A stretch of DNA of 64,000 nucleotides from the NCBI RefSeq assembly GCF_013297935.1, contig NZ_JAAFIX010000011.1, forward strand, positions 62,001 through 126,000, given 5' to 3'. Both the position numbers and the translations under genes were made by a program. Origin of the DNA: Rhodoferax sp. GTDB lineage: Bacteria > Pseudomonadota > Gammaproteobacteria > Burkholderiales > Burkholderiaceae_C. This document shows, in pieces, positions 40,992 to 48,958 of the stretch (positions within the stretch are counted from its first letter, which is position 1; every line of letters starts with the position of its first letter). Under the pieces are notes generated by a model. The model did no database searches, was not told where the DNA came from, and saw only the letters and a program-made list of their open reading frames with translations.

Positions 40992-43900
40992 TCAGCTCTG
41001 GATTTGTGCCCAGGCCTTGTCCAGCCGCTTCACACTCACCGGTTGGGGCGTGCGCAGCTCTTGGGCAAAAAAGCTCACGCGCAGCTCTTCGAGCAACCAG
41101 CGGAACTCTTGCATGCGCTCGTCTTGCGCGCCCTTGCGCTCCGCCACCAAACGCCAGTAGCGCTGATCTTGCGGGCGCAATTCGGCCAGGCGGGCGGCGT
41201 CGCGGGCTGGGTCGGCGCGGTACTTGTCCAGCCGCAGGGTGATGGCCTTGAGGTAGCGGGCCAGGTGCTGCAGCCGGTCCCAGGGCGTAGCCTGCAAAAA
41301 CCGCTTGGGGATCAGGCGGTTGATCTGCTGTGCCGCATCGGCCACCGCGTCGGGGGCGTTTTTGGTGTCTTTGATCTTGCGGGCGGCGGTGGCGTATTCC
41401 AGCAGCACGGTACCGGCCAGACGGGCCACTTCGTTGGCGATCAGGGTCAGGCGCCCTCGCCCTTCATCGATACGGCGCTTGAAGGCAAACTCGTCAGTGG
41501 GCAGCGGGTCGAGCAGGAAGGCGCGGTCCAGTGCCACCGCAATAATTTGCTCGCGCAGCTCTTCGACTGTGCCGCCGGTGGCGGTTTTGCCGCCTTCCAG
41601 GGTGCCCACTTGCATGTAGGCCACGGCCATTTTTTGCAGGTCGGGGATGTTTTTTTCCAAGTATTTCAGCGCGTCCTTGATCTGGATGGCAAACAGGCGG
41701 CGCAGGCCGGCGCGGTGTTTGGCGGCGGCGACTTCGGGTTCGTCAAACACTTCGACGGTGACGGCGTCGCCCGCGTCGATGAGTGCGGGGAAGCCGATGA
41801 GTGTTTGGCCGCCTTTGCGGATTTCCAGCAGTTCGGGTAGTTCGCCAAAGGTCCAGGCGGTGAAGCGGCCGTCGAGAATGCTGGCGGTGCTGCTTTTGCC
41901 CTGAGCGCTATTTGCTACTGTTTTTGTAGCTGCTTGCGTAGTGTTGGCGGGGGCTGAGCGCTGGTTCGACCGGGCGCTCTGCTCCGTGTCCCCCGCCCGC
42001 TGCGCGGGCTCCTCCTTGACCTGCGCAGAACGCCCGGTCGCACCAGCTCCCGGCGATGAGCCACTGTCTTGGCTCGCCGCCTGGTTTTGCTGCAATTTCA
42101 GACTCGCCAGCGCCTGAAAGGCCCCGCGCGCTTGGCTGCCCAGCTCGGCCTTCAATGCACCCAGGTTTCGGCCGTGGCCGAGTTGGCGGCCGTGCTCGTC
42201 CACCACGCGGAAGTTCATGAAGAAGTGCGGGCTGAGCATGTCGACTTTGATGTCGGCTTTGACAATGTCCAGGCTGGTCGCATCGCGCACCAGTTTCAGC
42301 ACGGCTTCTACCAGGCCGCCGCTGCCAAACTTCTCGGGCGCGTTCAGCGCTTCGGCAAACTTGCTGGCGGTGTCGGGCAGCGGCACTAGGCGGCTGCGGG
42401 GGCGTTGGTGCAGAGTCTTGAGCAAGGCCTGCACTTTGTCTTTCAGCATGCCGGGCACCAGCCATTCGCAGCGTTCGTCGTTCACCTGGTTCAGCACAAA
42501 CAGCGGCACGGTCACGGTCAGGCCGTCGCGTGCATCGCCGGGTTCGTGCAGATAGGTAGCGGCACAGTCCACACCGCCCAAGCGAATGGTCTTGGGGAAG
42601 GACGCGGTGGTGATGCCCGCCGCCTCGTGGCGCATGAGTTCTTCGCGGGTGAGCTTCAGCAGGTCGGGCTGTTTTTTGACTTCTTCGCGGTACCAGCGCT
42701 CAAAGCTGTAGCCACTGCACACATCGGCGGGCAGCTGCTGGTCGTAGAAGGCGTAGATCAGTTCGTCGTCCACCAGCACGTCCTGGCGGCGCGCCTTGTG
42801 TTCCAGGTCTTCTACTTGCTTGATGAGCTTTTGGTTGGCGGCCAGAAACGGCAGCGTGGTTTCCCACTCTTTGCCCACCAGCGCTTCGCGAATGAATATT
42901 TCGCGGGCTCCGTGCATATCCACGCGCCCGTAGTTCACCTTGCGCCCGCTGTAGACCACGATGCCATACAGCGTAGCCCGCTCCAGCGCCACCACTTCAG
43001 CCGCCTTCTTTTCCCAGTGCGGATCGAGCAGCTGTTTCTTGAGCAAATGCCCGCCGACCGTTTCAAGCCATTGCGGCTCGATCGCCGCAATGCCACGGCC
43101 GAACAGGCGCGTGGTTTCCACCAGCTCGCTGGCCACAATCCACTTGCCCGGCTTCTTGGTCAGGTGGGCGCCGGGGTGGGCAAAGAACTTGATGCTGCGC
43201 GCGCCCAGGTATTCGCCGTTTTGGCCTTCTTCGAGTTTGCAGCCGATGTTGCCTAGCAGGCCCGAGAGCATGGAGAGGTGCAGCTGCTCGTAGCTGGCGG
43301 GCTTGGTGTTCAAGCGCCATTTGTGTTCGGCCACCACGGTGTGGAGTTGCGAGTAGATGTCTTTCCACTCGCGCACGCGGCGCATGTTGACGAAGTTCTG
43401 GCGCAGGAGTTGTTCGTATTGGCGGTTGGTAAGTTTGTGGGTTGCTGCTTGGGCATTGCCTTGGGCGCGCGCTGGGAGTTGGGGCATCCGGCCGCTCTGC
43501 TCCGTGTCCCCCGCCCGCTTTGCGGGCTCCTCCTTGACCTGCGCAGAACGGCCGGACGCCCCAACTCCCGCCTTAGCCTCGTGCGTGCCACCTCTTGCAT
43601 CGTGAATCCACTTCCATAGCTTCAGGTAGCCGGTGAACTCGCTCTTCTCATCGTCAAACTTCTGGTGCGCGGCATCGGCTTGCTGTTGGGCCTCCATGGG
43701 GCGGTCGCGCACGTCTTGCACGCTCAAGGCGCTGGCAATTACCAGCGCCTCATCTAGCGCCTCGCGGCTGCGCGCCTCCAGCAGCATGCGGCCCACGCGC
43801 GGATCCAGCGGCAGGCGGCTGAGTTCGGTGCCCAGTGGGGTTAGCTCATTCGCATCGTCCACCGCGCCCAGCTCGTTGAGCAGCTGGTAGCCATCGGCAA

Positions 43901-45170
43901 TCGCGCGGCCGCTCGGGCGCTCCAGGAACGGAAAGTCTTCGACGATGCCCAAATGCAGCGACTTCATGCGCAGGATGACGCCCGCCAGCGAGCTGCGCAA
44001 AATTTCCGGGTCGGTAAACCTTGGTCGCCCGTCAAAGTCTTTCTGGTCATACAGGCGAATACAGATACCGTTGGCCACGCGGCCGCAGCGGCCGGCGCGC
44101 TGGTTGGCCGAGCTTTGGCTGATGGGCTCCACCAGCAGCTGCTCCACCTTGCTACGGAAACTGTAGCGCTTGATGCGCGCTGTACCTGCGTCAATGACGT
44201 AGCGTGTACCCGGCACCGTGAGCGATGTTTCGGCCACGTTGGTGGCCAGCACAATGCGTCGGCCGGTGTGCCCGTCAAAAATACGGTCCTGCTCGGCGGG
44301 GCTCAGGCGGGCGAACAGGGGCAGCACTTCGGCACCTCGCATCACCGGCTGGTGGCTCAGGTGCTTGCGCAAATGGTCCGCGGCCTCGCGGATTTCGCGC
44401 TCGCCGGGTAGGAACACCAAAATATCGCCTTGGTTGTGCGGGTCGCGCCACAGTTCGTCCACACCATCGGCAATCGCGTTGTTCAAGTCGTATTCACGGC
44501 TTTCTTCAAACGGGCGGTAGCGCTGCTCCACCGGGAACATGCGCCCCGACACCATGATGACCGGCGCAGGGCCTTTGCTGGATTTAAAGTGGTCCGCAAA
44601 GCGCTGCGCGTCGATCGTGGCCGAGGTGACGATGATCTTGAGGTCAGGCCGGCGCGGCAGTATCTGGCGCAGGTAGCCCAGCAGAAAGTCGATGTTGAGG
44701 CTGCGCTCATGCGCCTCGTCGATGATGATGGTGTCGTAGGCCTTGAGCAGCGGGTCGGTCTGCGTTTCGGCCAGCAAAATACCGTCGGTCATCAGCTTGA
44801 CCGAGGCGTCTTTGCCCAGCCGGTCGTTGAACCGCACCTTGTAGCCCACCACATCGCCCAGCGGCGTTTTCAGCTCCTCGGCAATGCGCTTGGCCACACT
44901 GCTGGCCGCAATACGGCGCGGCTGGGTGTGGCCGATGAGCTTGCCGCGCTCGCCTTCAGGGTAGTTGAGCTTGCCGCGGCCCATGGCCAGAGCGATTTTG
45001 GGTAGCTGCGTGGTCTTGCCCGAACCGGTCTCGCCGCAAACGATAACGACCTGGTGCGCCGCAATGGCGTCCATGATTTCTTGCCGCTTGCCCGATACAG
45101 GCAGGGTCTCAGGAAACTCGATGTGCAGGCGCGGAGAAGCTGGGGAAGAGGTAGAAGACATTGGGTGCAA
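40992..45170 (-). CDS. hrpA: ATP-dependent RNA helicase HrpA
   Basis: VVIVCGETGSGKTTQLPKIAL; IIIDEAHERSLNIDFLLGYL; VTSATIDAQRF; QRAGRCGRV; 1392 aa with two low-complexity insertions. Confidence 0.96.
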   Translation of the reverse strand: MHPMSSTSSPASPRLHIEFPETLPVSGKRQEIMDAIAAHQVVIVCGETGSGKTTQLPKIALAMGRGKLNYPEGERGKLIGHTQPRRIAASSVAKRIAEELKTPLGDVVGYKVRFNDRLGKDASVKLMTDGILLAETQTDPLLKAYDTIIIDEAHERSLNIDFLLGYLRQILPRRPDLKIIVTSATIDAQRFADHFKSSKGPAPVIMVSGRMFPVEQRYRPFEESREYDLNNAIADGVDELWRDPHNQGDILVFLPGEREIREAADHLRKHLSHQPVMRGAEVLPLFARLSPAEQDRIFDGHTGRRIVLATNVAETSLTVPGTRYVIDAGTARIKRYSFRSKVEQLLVEPISQSSANQRAGRCGRVANGICIRLYDQKDFDGRPRFTDPEILRSSLAGVILRMKSLHLGIVEDFPFLERPSGRAIADGYQLLNELGAVDDANELTPLGTELSRLPLDPRVGRMLLEARSREALDEALVIASALSVQDVRDRPMEAQQQADAAHQKFDDEKSEFTGYLKLWKWIHDARGGTHEAKAGVGASGRSAQVKEEPAKRAGDTEQSGRMPQLPARAQGNAQAATHKLTNRQYEQLLRQNFVNMRRVREWKDIYSQLHTVVAEHKWRLNTKPASYEQLHLSMLSGLLGNIGCKLEEGQNGEYLGARSIKFFAHPGAHLTKKPGKWIVASELVETTRLFGRGIAAIEPQWLETVGGHLLKKQLLDPHWEKKAAEVVALERATLYGIVVYSGRKVNYGRVDMHGAREIFIREALVGKEWETTLPFLAANQKLIKQVEDLEHKARRQDVLVDDELIYAFYDQQLPADVCSGYSFERWYREEVKKQPDLLKLTREELMRHEAAGITTASFPKTIRLGGVDCAATYLHEPGDARDGLTVTVPLFVLNQVNDERCEWLVPGMLKDKVQALLKTLHQRPRSRLVPLPDTASKFAEALNAPEKFGSGGLVEAVLKLVRDATSLDIVKADIKVDMLSPHFFMNFRVVDEHGRQLGHGRNLGALKAELGSQARGAFQALASLKLQQNQAASQDSGSSPGAGATGRSAQVKEEPAQRAGDTEQSARSNQRSAPANTTQAATKTVANSAQGKSSTASILDGRFTAWTFGELPELLEIRKGGQTLIGFPALIDAGDAVTVEVFDEPEVAAAKHRAGLRRLFAIQIKDALKYLEKNIPDLQKMAVAYMQVGTLEGGKTATGGTVEELREQIIAVALDRAFLLDPLPTDEFAFKRRIDEGRGRLTLIANEVARLAGTVLLEYATAARKIKDTKNAPDAVADAAQQINRLIPKRFLQATPWDRLQHLARYLKAITLRLDKYRADPARDAARLAELRPQDQRYWRLVAERKGAQDERMQEFRWLLEELRVSFFAQELRTPQPVSVKRLDKAWAQIQS
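41907..41960 (-). repeat. Mini-repeat copy H within hrpA
   Basis: GCTATTTGCTACTGTTTTTGTAGCTGCTTGCGTAGTGTTGGCGGGGGCTGAGCG. Confidence 0.65.
41961..42046. repeat. Palindromic in-frame element, copy 1 (hrpA)
   Basis: Arms CTGGTTCGACCGGGCGCTCTGC / GCAGAACGCCCGGTCGCACCAG; inner hairpin GCCCGC-TGC-GCGGGC. Confidence 0.85.
43474..43569. repeat. Palindromic in-frame element, copy 2 (hrpA)
   Basis: Arms GGGAGTTGGGGCATCCGGCCGCTCTGC / GCAGAACGGCCGGACGCCCCAACTCCC; inner hairpin GCCCGC-TTT-GCGGGC. Confidence 0.88.
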
Positions 45171-45218
45171 TTATCCCGGCTGGCGGCCTGATGGCCGCCG
45201 GGGCGGGTTTTATGCATT

Positions 45219-45272
45219 AAATCTGACTCTAGCCCTCGTGGAATAAACGCGAGCAGCTATGGTATTTGTAGT
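45219..45272 (+). repeat. Mini-repeat copy D (intergenic, 5' of hrpA)
   Basis: AAATCTGACTCTAGCCCTCGTGGAATAAACGCGAGCAGCTATGGTATTTGTAG. Confidence 0.75.
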
Positions 45273-45360
45273 GCTTATGAAGTGATCGAGAGCCGACGTT
45301 TGAATTCAGTGGCTTGCCGTAGGCACGTCCACTTGAAGAAATATATCGGCCTCGGGGCGC

Positions 45361-45867
45361 CTACCGGTACGCAATGTAGAAGGGAAGTGCGGCAATGCAC
45401 AAAGGTGCAATGATCTTGAGCAGTGTTGTCTCGTACCCGGGACCACATACTCGAACGTATAGCGTGAAGGACAGAATTGGCCACATGGCAAAGAGCACGA
45501 CCAGCCCGCCGCTTCTGGCGGCCTGTACGCCGATGCTCGCTGGCGAAAGCAGGATCAGCACGGCAAACAACAGCGAATTGGTGGCCCCAGCCAGAAAGAT
45601 TCGACCCTCAATGGACTTTGCAACCTGCGCCCTGAGGAACTCTCCAACTGGCCGACTGGCCCAGCCTTCCGCGAGTGGACCCGCGCTGAGACCACCCTGC
45701 GATAGCTGCTTGCCACGCCAAAGAGTTCGGGCAAAGAACACCAGCAGACCGACCATAAAAAGCATTAGAGCGATTCCCCTCCAGTCTTGTGCTTGCGCCG
45801 CAAAATAGAAGCCCAGCAGGTTGATGCCGAGCAGAGGCAAGATGCAGAGGAAGCCCAACGTGCGCAT
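45361..45867 (-). CDS. Hypothetical multi-TM protein (possible integron cassette gene)
   Basis: MRTLGFLCILPLLGINLLGFYFAAQAQDWRGIALMLFMVGLLVFFARTLW; starts ~10 nt after the attC-like GTTAGAT boundary. Confidence 0.6.
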   Translation of the reverse strand: MRTLGFLCILPLLGINLLGFYFAAQAQDWRGIALMLFMVGLLVFFARTLWRGKQLSQGGLSAGPLAEGWASRPVGEFLRAQVAKSIEGRIFLAGATNSLLFAVLILLSPASIGVQAARSGGLVVLFAMWPILSFTLYVRVCGPGYETTLLKIIAPLCIAALPFYIAYR

Positions 45868-45877
45868 GTTCAGCGGG

Positions 45878-45965
45878 ATCTAACGTTGGCGCTGCCCCGC
45901 ACGCAACCTGTGTCGCGAAGCGGCTGCCTTCGGTTGCGTGTCCGTGCCGAGCGCAATGTTAGAAA
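45878..45965 (-). other. Integron attC-like recombination site
   Basis: Minus strand TTCTAACATTGCGCTCGG...CACGCAACC...GGTTGCGTG...CAGCGCCAACGTTAGAT: paired CTAAC/GTTAG ends, L-box arms with one extrahelical base, long internal stem. Confidence 0.7.
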
Positions 45966-45996
45966 ACATACTTGGCATTCTTGTTTTGTCGCCCCG

Positions 45997-46339
45997 TCAA
46001 ACTGTGCGGTCTGCGATAAGGTTAATCCGAGGCCACTTTGACAAAAAGCGAACAGCCACTATGTCTCTGGGCCGAAAACCGTAACTCATCAATTGCCTAC
46101 CGCGGTACATCAAGGCATTTCCGCCGGAGCGCGTGGCCGAAAATTCATACGACACGACGAACATCTTGCCGCCGCGAGTGTTGCCCAACTCCACGGCGCT
46201 AACCACCCTGCCCCGGGTAGTTGTGCCGCGACGCTCTAGCATGAATTCAGCTAAATAGCGGTAGACAAGCCATCCCACCAAAGCGAAACCCGCAATGGCG
46301 GCAGCAGATCTAACGAAGGGCAGGAGTAGGAGTTCCATA
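45997..46339 (-). CDS. DUF3592-like membrane protein (putative gene cassette)
   Basis: MELLLLPFVRSAAAIAGFALVGWLVYRYLAEFMLERRGTTTRGRVVSAVELGNTRGGKMFVVSYEFSA...; cassette bounded by two GTTAGAT 7-mers. Confidence 0.6.
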
Positions 46340-46669
46340 CGGGCCTTTGAAATGCTATCTAACGTAATGTATGGAGCAAAACGTGCTCGATAAAACTGGG
46401 ACTGCTCGATATTCTGGACATGCAAAACTCCTGAAACCCTTGCCTGACATGGCTTGCGCGGGATAGATCAAGAATTTATAGCGGTATAAAAATTCCGACA
46501 AACACCGCAATCCCATGCAACGAGTGTAGACGCGTATGACCGCACCACCCATCAACCAAAAGGGGGGATTCCGCCCTCCACCGTCGATTCCCCGATGCGC
46601 CCTCCGTCTTCGTAGAGAATTGCGGCATATTCGCTCCTCCTTCATCTGCTCCCCCCACCCGCCACCGCA

Positions 46670-48016
46670 ATGACCTCAGTCTTCAATTTCACCTTCGTTC
46701 CCTGGTTCCGGTCGGTCGCGCCTTACATCCATAAGTTCCGCAACCAGACCTTTGTGGTGGGTATTGCCGGCGAGGCCATTGCCGCGGGCAAGCTGCACAG
46801 CTTGGCGCAAGACCTGGCCATGATCCAGAGCATGGGCGTGAAGATAGTGCTGGTGCACGGTTTCCGGCCGCAGGTGAACGAGCAGCTCGCCGCCAAGGGC
46901 CACACCCCCAAATACAGCCACGGCATCCGCATTACCGACGAGGTGGCGCTCGACTGCGCCCAGGAGGCCGCCGGCCAGTTGCGCTACGAGATTGAAGCCG
47001 CTTTCAGCCAAGGCTTGCCCAACACGCCCATGGCGGACTCCACGGTGCGCGTGATCTCGGGCAACTTCATCACGGCGCGGCCGGTGGGCATTGTGGACGG
47101 GGTGGACTTTCAGCACAGCGGGCTGGTTCGCAAGGTCGACACGGCCGGCATCACCCGCACCCTGGACATGGGTGCCATGGTGCTGCTCTCGCCGTTTGGC
47201 TTTTCGCCCACGGGCGAGGCGTTCAACCTCGCCATGGAAGAGGTGGCTACCAGCGTAGCCACCGCGCTGCAGGCCGACAAGCTGATCTTTTTGACCGAGG
47301 TGCCCGGTGTGCGCATGGACCCCATGCAGCCTGCCGGGGAAGACAACCCGATCGACACCGAGTTACCCCTGGCCGCTGCCGAGAAGCTACTCCAAGCCCT
47401 GCCCGCCGCCAACCAGCCTACCGACGTGGCCTTCTACCTGCAGCACTGCGTGAAGGCGTGCAAGGCGGGCGTTGAGCGCAGCCACATCATTCCGTTTGCG
47501 ATTGACGGCGCGATTCTGCTGGAGGTGTATGTGCACGACGGCATCGGAACCATGGTGGTGGACGAAAAGCTCGAGAGCCTGCGCGAGGCCACCGAGGAAG
47601 ACGTGGGCGGCATTCTGCAGCTCATCGAGCCCTTTGAGCGCGATGGCACGCTGGTCAAACGCAGCCGCACCGAGATCGAGCGCGACGCGGGCAACTACAC
47701 CATCATTGAGCACGACGGGGTGATCTTTGCCTGTGCGGCCCTCTATCCCTACCCCGAATCCAAAACCGCCGAGATGGCGGCTGTAACTGTGTCGCCTGAG
47801 GTGCAGGGTCAGGGCGACGGCGAACGCATCCTGAAACGCATTGAGCAGCGCGCCAAGGCGGCCGGGCTGGACAGTATTTTTGTGCTGACCACCCGCACCA
47901 TGCACTGGTTCATCAAACGCGGCTTTGTGCAGGTGGACCCTGAGTGGCTGCCCGAGGCCCGCAAGCGCAAGTACAACTGGGACCGCAAGAGCCAGGTGCT
48001 GGTCAAGCGGCTCTAA
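46670..48016 (+). CDS. argA: Amino-acid N-acetyltransferase (N-acetylglutamate synthase)
   Basis: FVPWFRSVAPYIHKFRNQTFVVGIAGEAIAAGKLHSLAQDLAMIQSMGVKIVLVHGFRPQVNEQL; C-terminal GNAT domain. Confidence 0.96.
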   Translation: MTSVFNFTFVPWFRSVAPYIHKFRNQTFVVGIAGEAIAAGKLHSLAQDLAMIQSMGVKIVLVHGFRPQVNEQLAAKGHTPKYSHGIRITDEVALDCAQEAAGQLRYEIEAAFSQGLPNTPMADSTVRVISGNFITARPVGIVDGVDFQHSGLVRKVDTAGITRTLDMGAMVLLSPFGFSPTGEAFNLAMEEVATSVATALQADKLIFLTEVPGVRMDPMQPAGEDNPIDTELPLAAAEKLLQALPAANQPTDVAFYLQHCVKACKAGVERSHIIPFAIDGAILLEVYVHDGIGTMVVDEKLESLREATEEDVGGILQLIEPFERDGTLVKRSRTEIERDAGNYTIIEHDGVIFACAALYPYPESKTAEMAAVTVSPEVQGQGDGERILKRIEQRAKAAGLDSIFVLTTRTMHWFIKRGFVQVDPEWLPEARKRKYNWDRKSQVLVKRL

Positions 48017-48521
48017 GCCGGCGCCAGAGCATCAAGCTGCCAAACACCGCAAAGCCACTGAAGCACACGAATGACCAGTTGGCGATGGTGCCGCCCAGAA
48101 AGGTCCAGTCGATCTTGCTGCAGTCCCCGCCACCGCGGAAGATCATGGGCAGTGCGCGCTTGAGCGGGAAGGTCTCGATCATGCCGTAGAGGTCGCGCCC
48201 GCAGGACACCACCTCGGGCGGGTACCACTGCAGCCAACTCTGGCGGGCCGCCACATAGGCACCCGCCACGGCAAAAGCCACCAGCAGCACTGCACCGGCA
48301 ATTTGCAAGCTTTTTCGGCCGCTAGCCCCCGCAATACCTGCGCTGATAGCTACCAAAATGAGAGCATAGCGCTGCACAATACACATCGGGCACGGCTCCA
48401 GACCCACCACGTGCTGCAGATACATGCCAAACACCAGCATGGCCACGCAGGCCAGCAACACGCCACCGTACATGCGCCGGGGCGCAGTGTCCATCCAACC
48501 GAAAACCAAGTTCAAAATCAA
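48003..48521 (-). CDS. dsbB: Disulfide bond formation protein B
   Basis: LQHVVGLEPCPMCIVQRYALILVAI; CxxC and four TM segments. Confidence 0.93.
   Translation of the reverse strand: MILNLVFGWMDTAPRRMYGGVLLACVAMLVFGMYLQHVVGLEPCPMCIVQRYALILVAISAGIAGASGRKSLQIAGAVLLVAFAVAGAYVAARQSWLQWYPPEVVSCGRDLYGMIETFPLKRALPMIFRGGGDCSKIDWTFLGGTIANWSFVCFSGFAVFGSLMLWRRLRAA
48321..48370 (+). repeat. Mini-repeat copy I within dsbB
   Basis: GCTAGCCCCCGCAATACCTGCGCTGATAGCTACCAAAATGAGAGCATAG; aligns without gaps to copy B. Confidence 0.55.
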
Positions 48522-48663
48522 ATCCTCATTGAGTTAACCAGCCGCAAGGCGCTGGGGGTTGGTACCTTTTGCGGGACTGAAGTTCCCGCAAAGCCTTGGG
48601 GTCAGCCCAAAGCGAATAAGATTCGGCCTTCGTTTTTACACCACCGACAAAGAGGTTTTCCCC

Positions 48664-48936
48664 ATGGCACGCACCGTTAACTGTATCAAGCTGGGCAAAG
48701 AGGCTGAAGGCCTGGACTTTGCGCCCTACCCCGGTGAGCTGGGCAAGCGCATCTGGGAAGGCGTGAGCAAAGAAGCCTGGGCCGCCTGGCTCAAGCACCA
48801 GACCATGCTGGTCAACGAAAACCGCCTGAACCTGGCCGACGCCCGCGCCCGCCAGTACCTGGCCCGCCAGATGGAAAACCATTTCTTCGGTGATGGTGCC
48901 GATGCCGCCCAGGGCTACGTGCCCCCCAGCGCCTGA
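48664..48936 (+). CDS. yggX: Fe(2+)-trafficking / oxidative damage protection protein (YggX)
   Basis: [56 protein letters not shown]. Confidence 0.96.
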   Translation: MARTVNCIKLGKEAEGLDFAPYPGELGKRIWEGVSKEAWAAWLKHQTMLVNENRLNLADARARQYLARQMENHFFGDGADAAQGYVPPSA

Positions 48937-48958
48937 GGTGCAGGACACCACGGACCGC

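Noticed and set aside
45287-45354. Second attC site at the end of the second cassette ORF
   Set aside because: Palindromic with bulges but lacks the RYYYAAC/GTTRRRY ends; kept only as a low-interest hypothesis.
46355-46645. 96-aa minus-strand ORF between argA and the cassette-like gene
   Set aside because: Cys/Arg-rich composition, overlaps another ORF (46476-46670) and the cassette boundary; no recognisable domain or ribosome-binding site.
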